NCBI RefSeq assembly: GCF_003149185.1
Contig: NZ_QGDO01000001.1
Span: forward strand, 1,426,001 to 1,490,000
Direction: 5' to 3'
DNA: 64,000 bases
Source: Sediminitomix flava
GTDB lineage: Bacteria; Bacteroidota; Bacteroidia; Cytophagales; Flammeovirgaceae
Positions 63,972 to 64,000 of the stretch are shown here, one piece after another. Position numbers and translations under genes: made by a program. Position 1 is the stretch's first letter, and each line of letters begins with the position of its first letter. The notes beneath the pieces are model-generated. The model was not told where the DNA came from. It was given only the letters and a program-made list of their open reading frames with translations, and ran no database searches.

Positions 63972-64000
63972 AATAAACGACCTTAAACCAACAATAAAAA

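Noticed and set aside
1-64000. tRNA or rRNA genes, prophage, defence island
   Set aside because: I scanned the gaps by eye and saw no cloverleaf with a T-loop core, no rRNA stretches, no integrase, phage structural or restriction-modification genes. A covariance-model search would settle short RNAs.

Overview
The window is AT-rich chromosomal DNA from a member of the Bacteroidota, most likely a marine cytophagalean (Flammeovirga-like; this rank is inference). The phylum call rests on a SusC/SusD pair, a hybrid two-component regulator, a 7TMR-DISM histidine kinase, a PorV-family protein of the type IX secretion system, TonB receptors with carboxypeptidase-like N-terminal domains, and TAnnTTTG-type -7 boxes without obvious Shine-Dalgarno sites. 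I place about 53 protein genes, the first cut by the left edge. I see no rRNA, tRNA, CRISPR array, transposase or prophage.

Region by region. 1-4 kb: partial di-haem cytochrome c peroxidase, S1/P1 nuclease, a small secreted protein, a lone UmuD-like protease and a small exported protein. 4-14.8 kb: an almost entirely minus-strand block with a PHB-depolymerase-type esterase, alpha/beta hydrolase, AMP-forming acyl-CoA ligase, KAS III-like enzyme with an altered triad, FabG-type reductase, TonB receptor, sodium:solute symporter and LytTR response regulator. A divergent 7TMR-DISM kinase follows. This block reads as a candidate locus for taking up and degrading an ester or polyester, or for making an acyl-derived product. 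17-26 kb: small enzymes and regulators (L,D-transpeptidase, racemase, SDR, GNAT, Crp/Fnr, flavodoxin-fold oxidoreductase, nitroreductase).

26.2-43.7 kb is an alginate utilisation locus. On the minus strand lie susC, susD, a PL6 lyase, a PL17 oligoalginate lyase and a KDPG aldolase. On the plus strand lie the hybrid regulator, then kdgF, an MFS transporter and a DEH-reductase-type SDR. Together they cover polymer binding, depolymerisation to unsaturated monouronate, ring opening, import, reduction to KDG and final aldol cleavage; only KDG kinase is missing. I found a shared 21-bp-period direct repeat (TGWYAGYY-N13-TGWYAGYY) placed 19 nt before the -7 box of both susC and kdgF. It is a candidate binding site for the AraC-type domain of the hybrid regulator.

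43.9-64 kb: ordinary genes (PorV paralogue, HutI, NarL-type regulator, TonB receptor, M15 peptidase, hydrolases, aldose epimerase-like protein, PaiB, leucine dehydrogenase, ABC exporter, HAD phosphatase, 2-oxoacid dehydrogenase E2, AraC regulator, outer-membrane barrel protein), mostly separated by strong hairpin terminators. A non-coding repeat family occurs at 7.5 kb and, in inverted orientation and paired with a diverged copy, at 18.7-19.0 kb.
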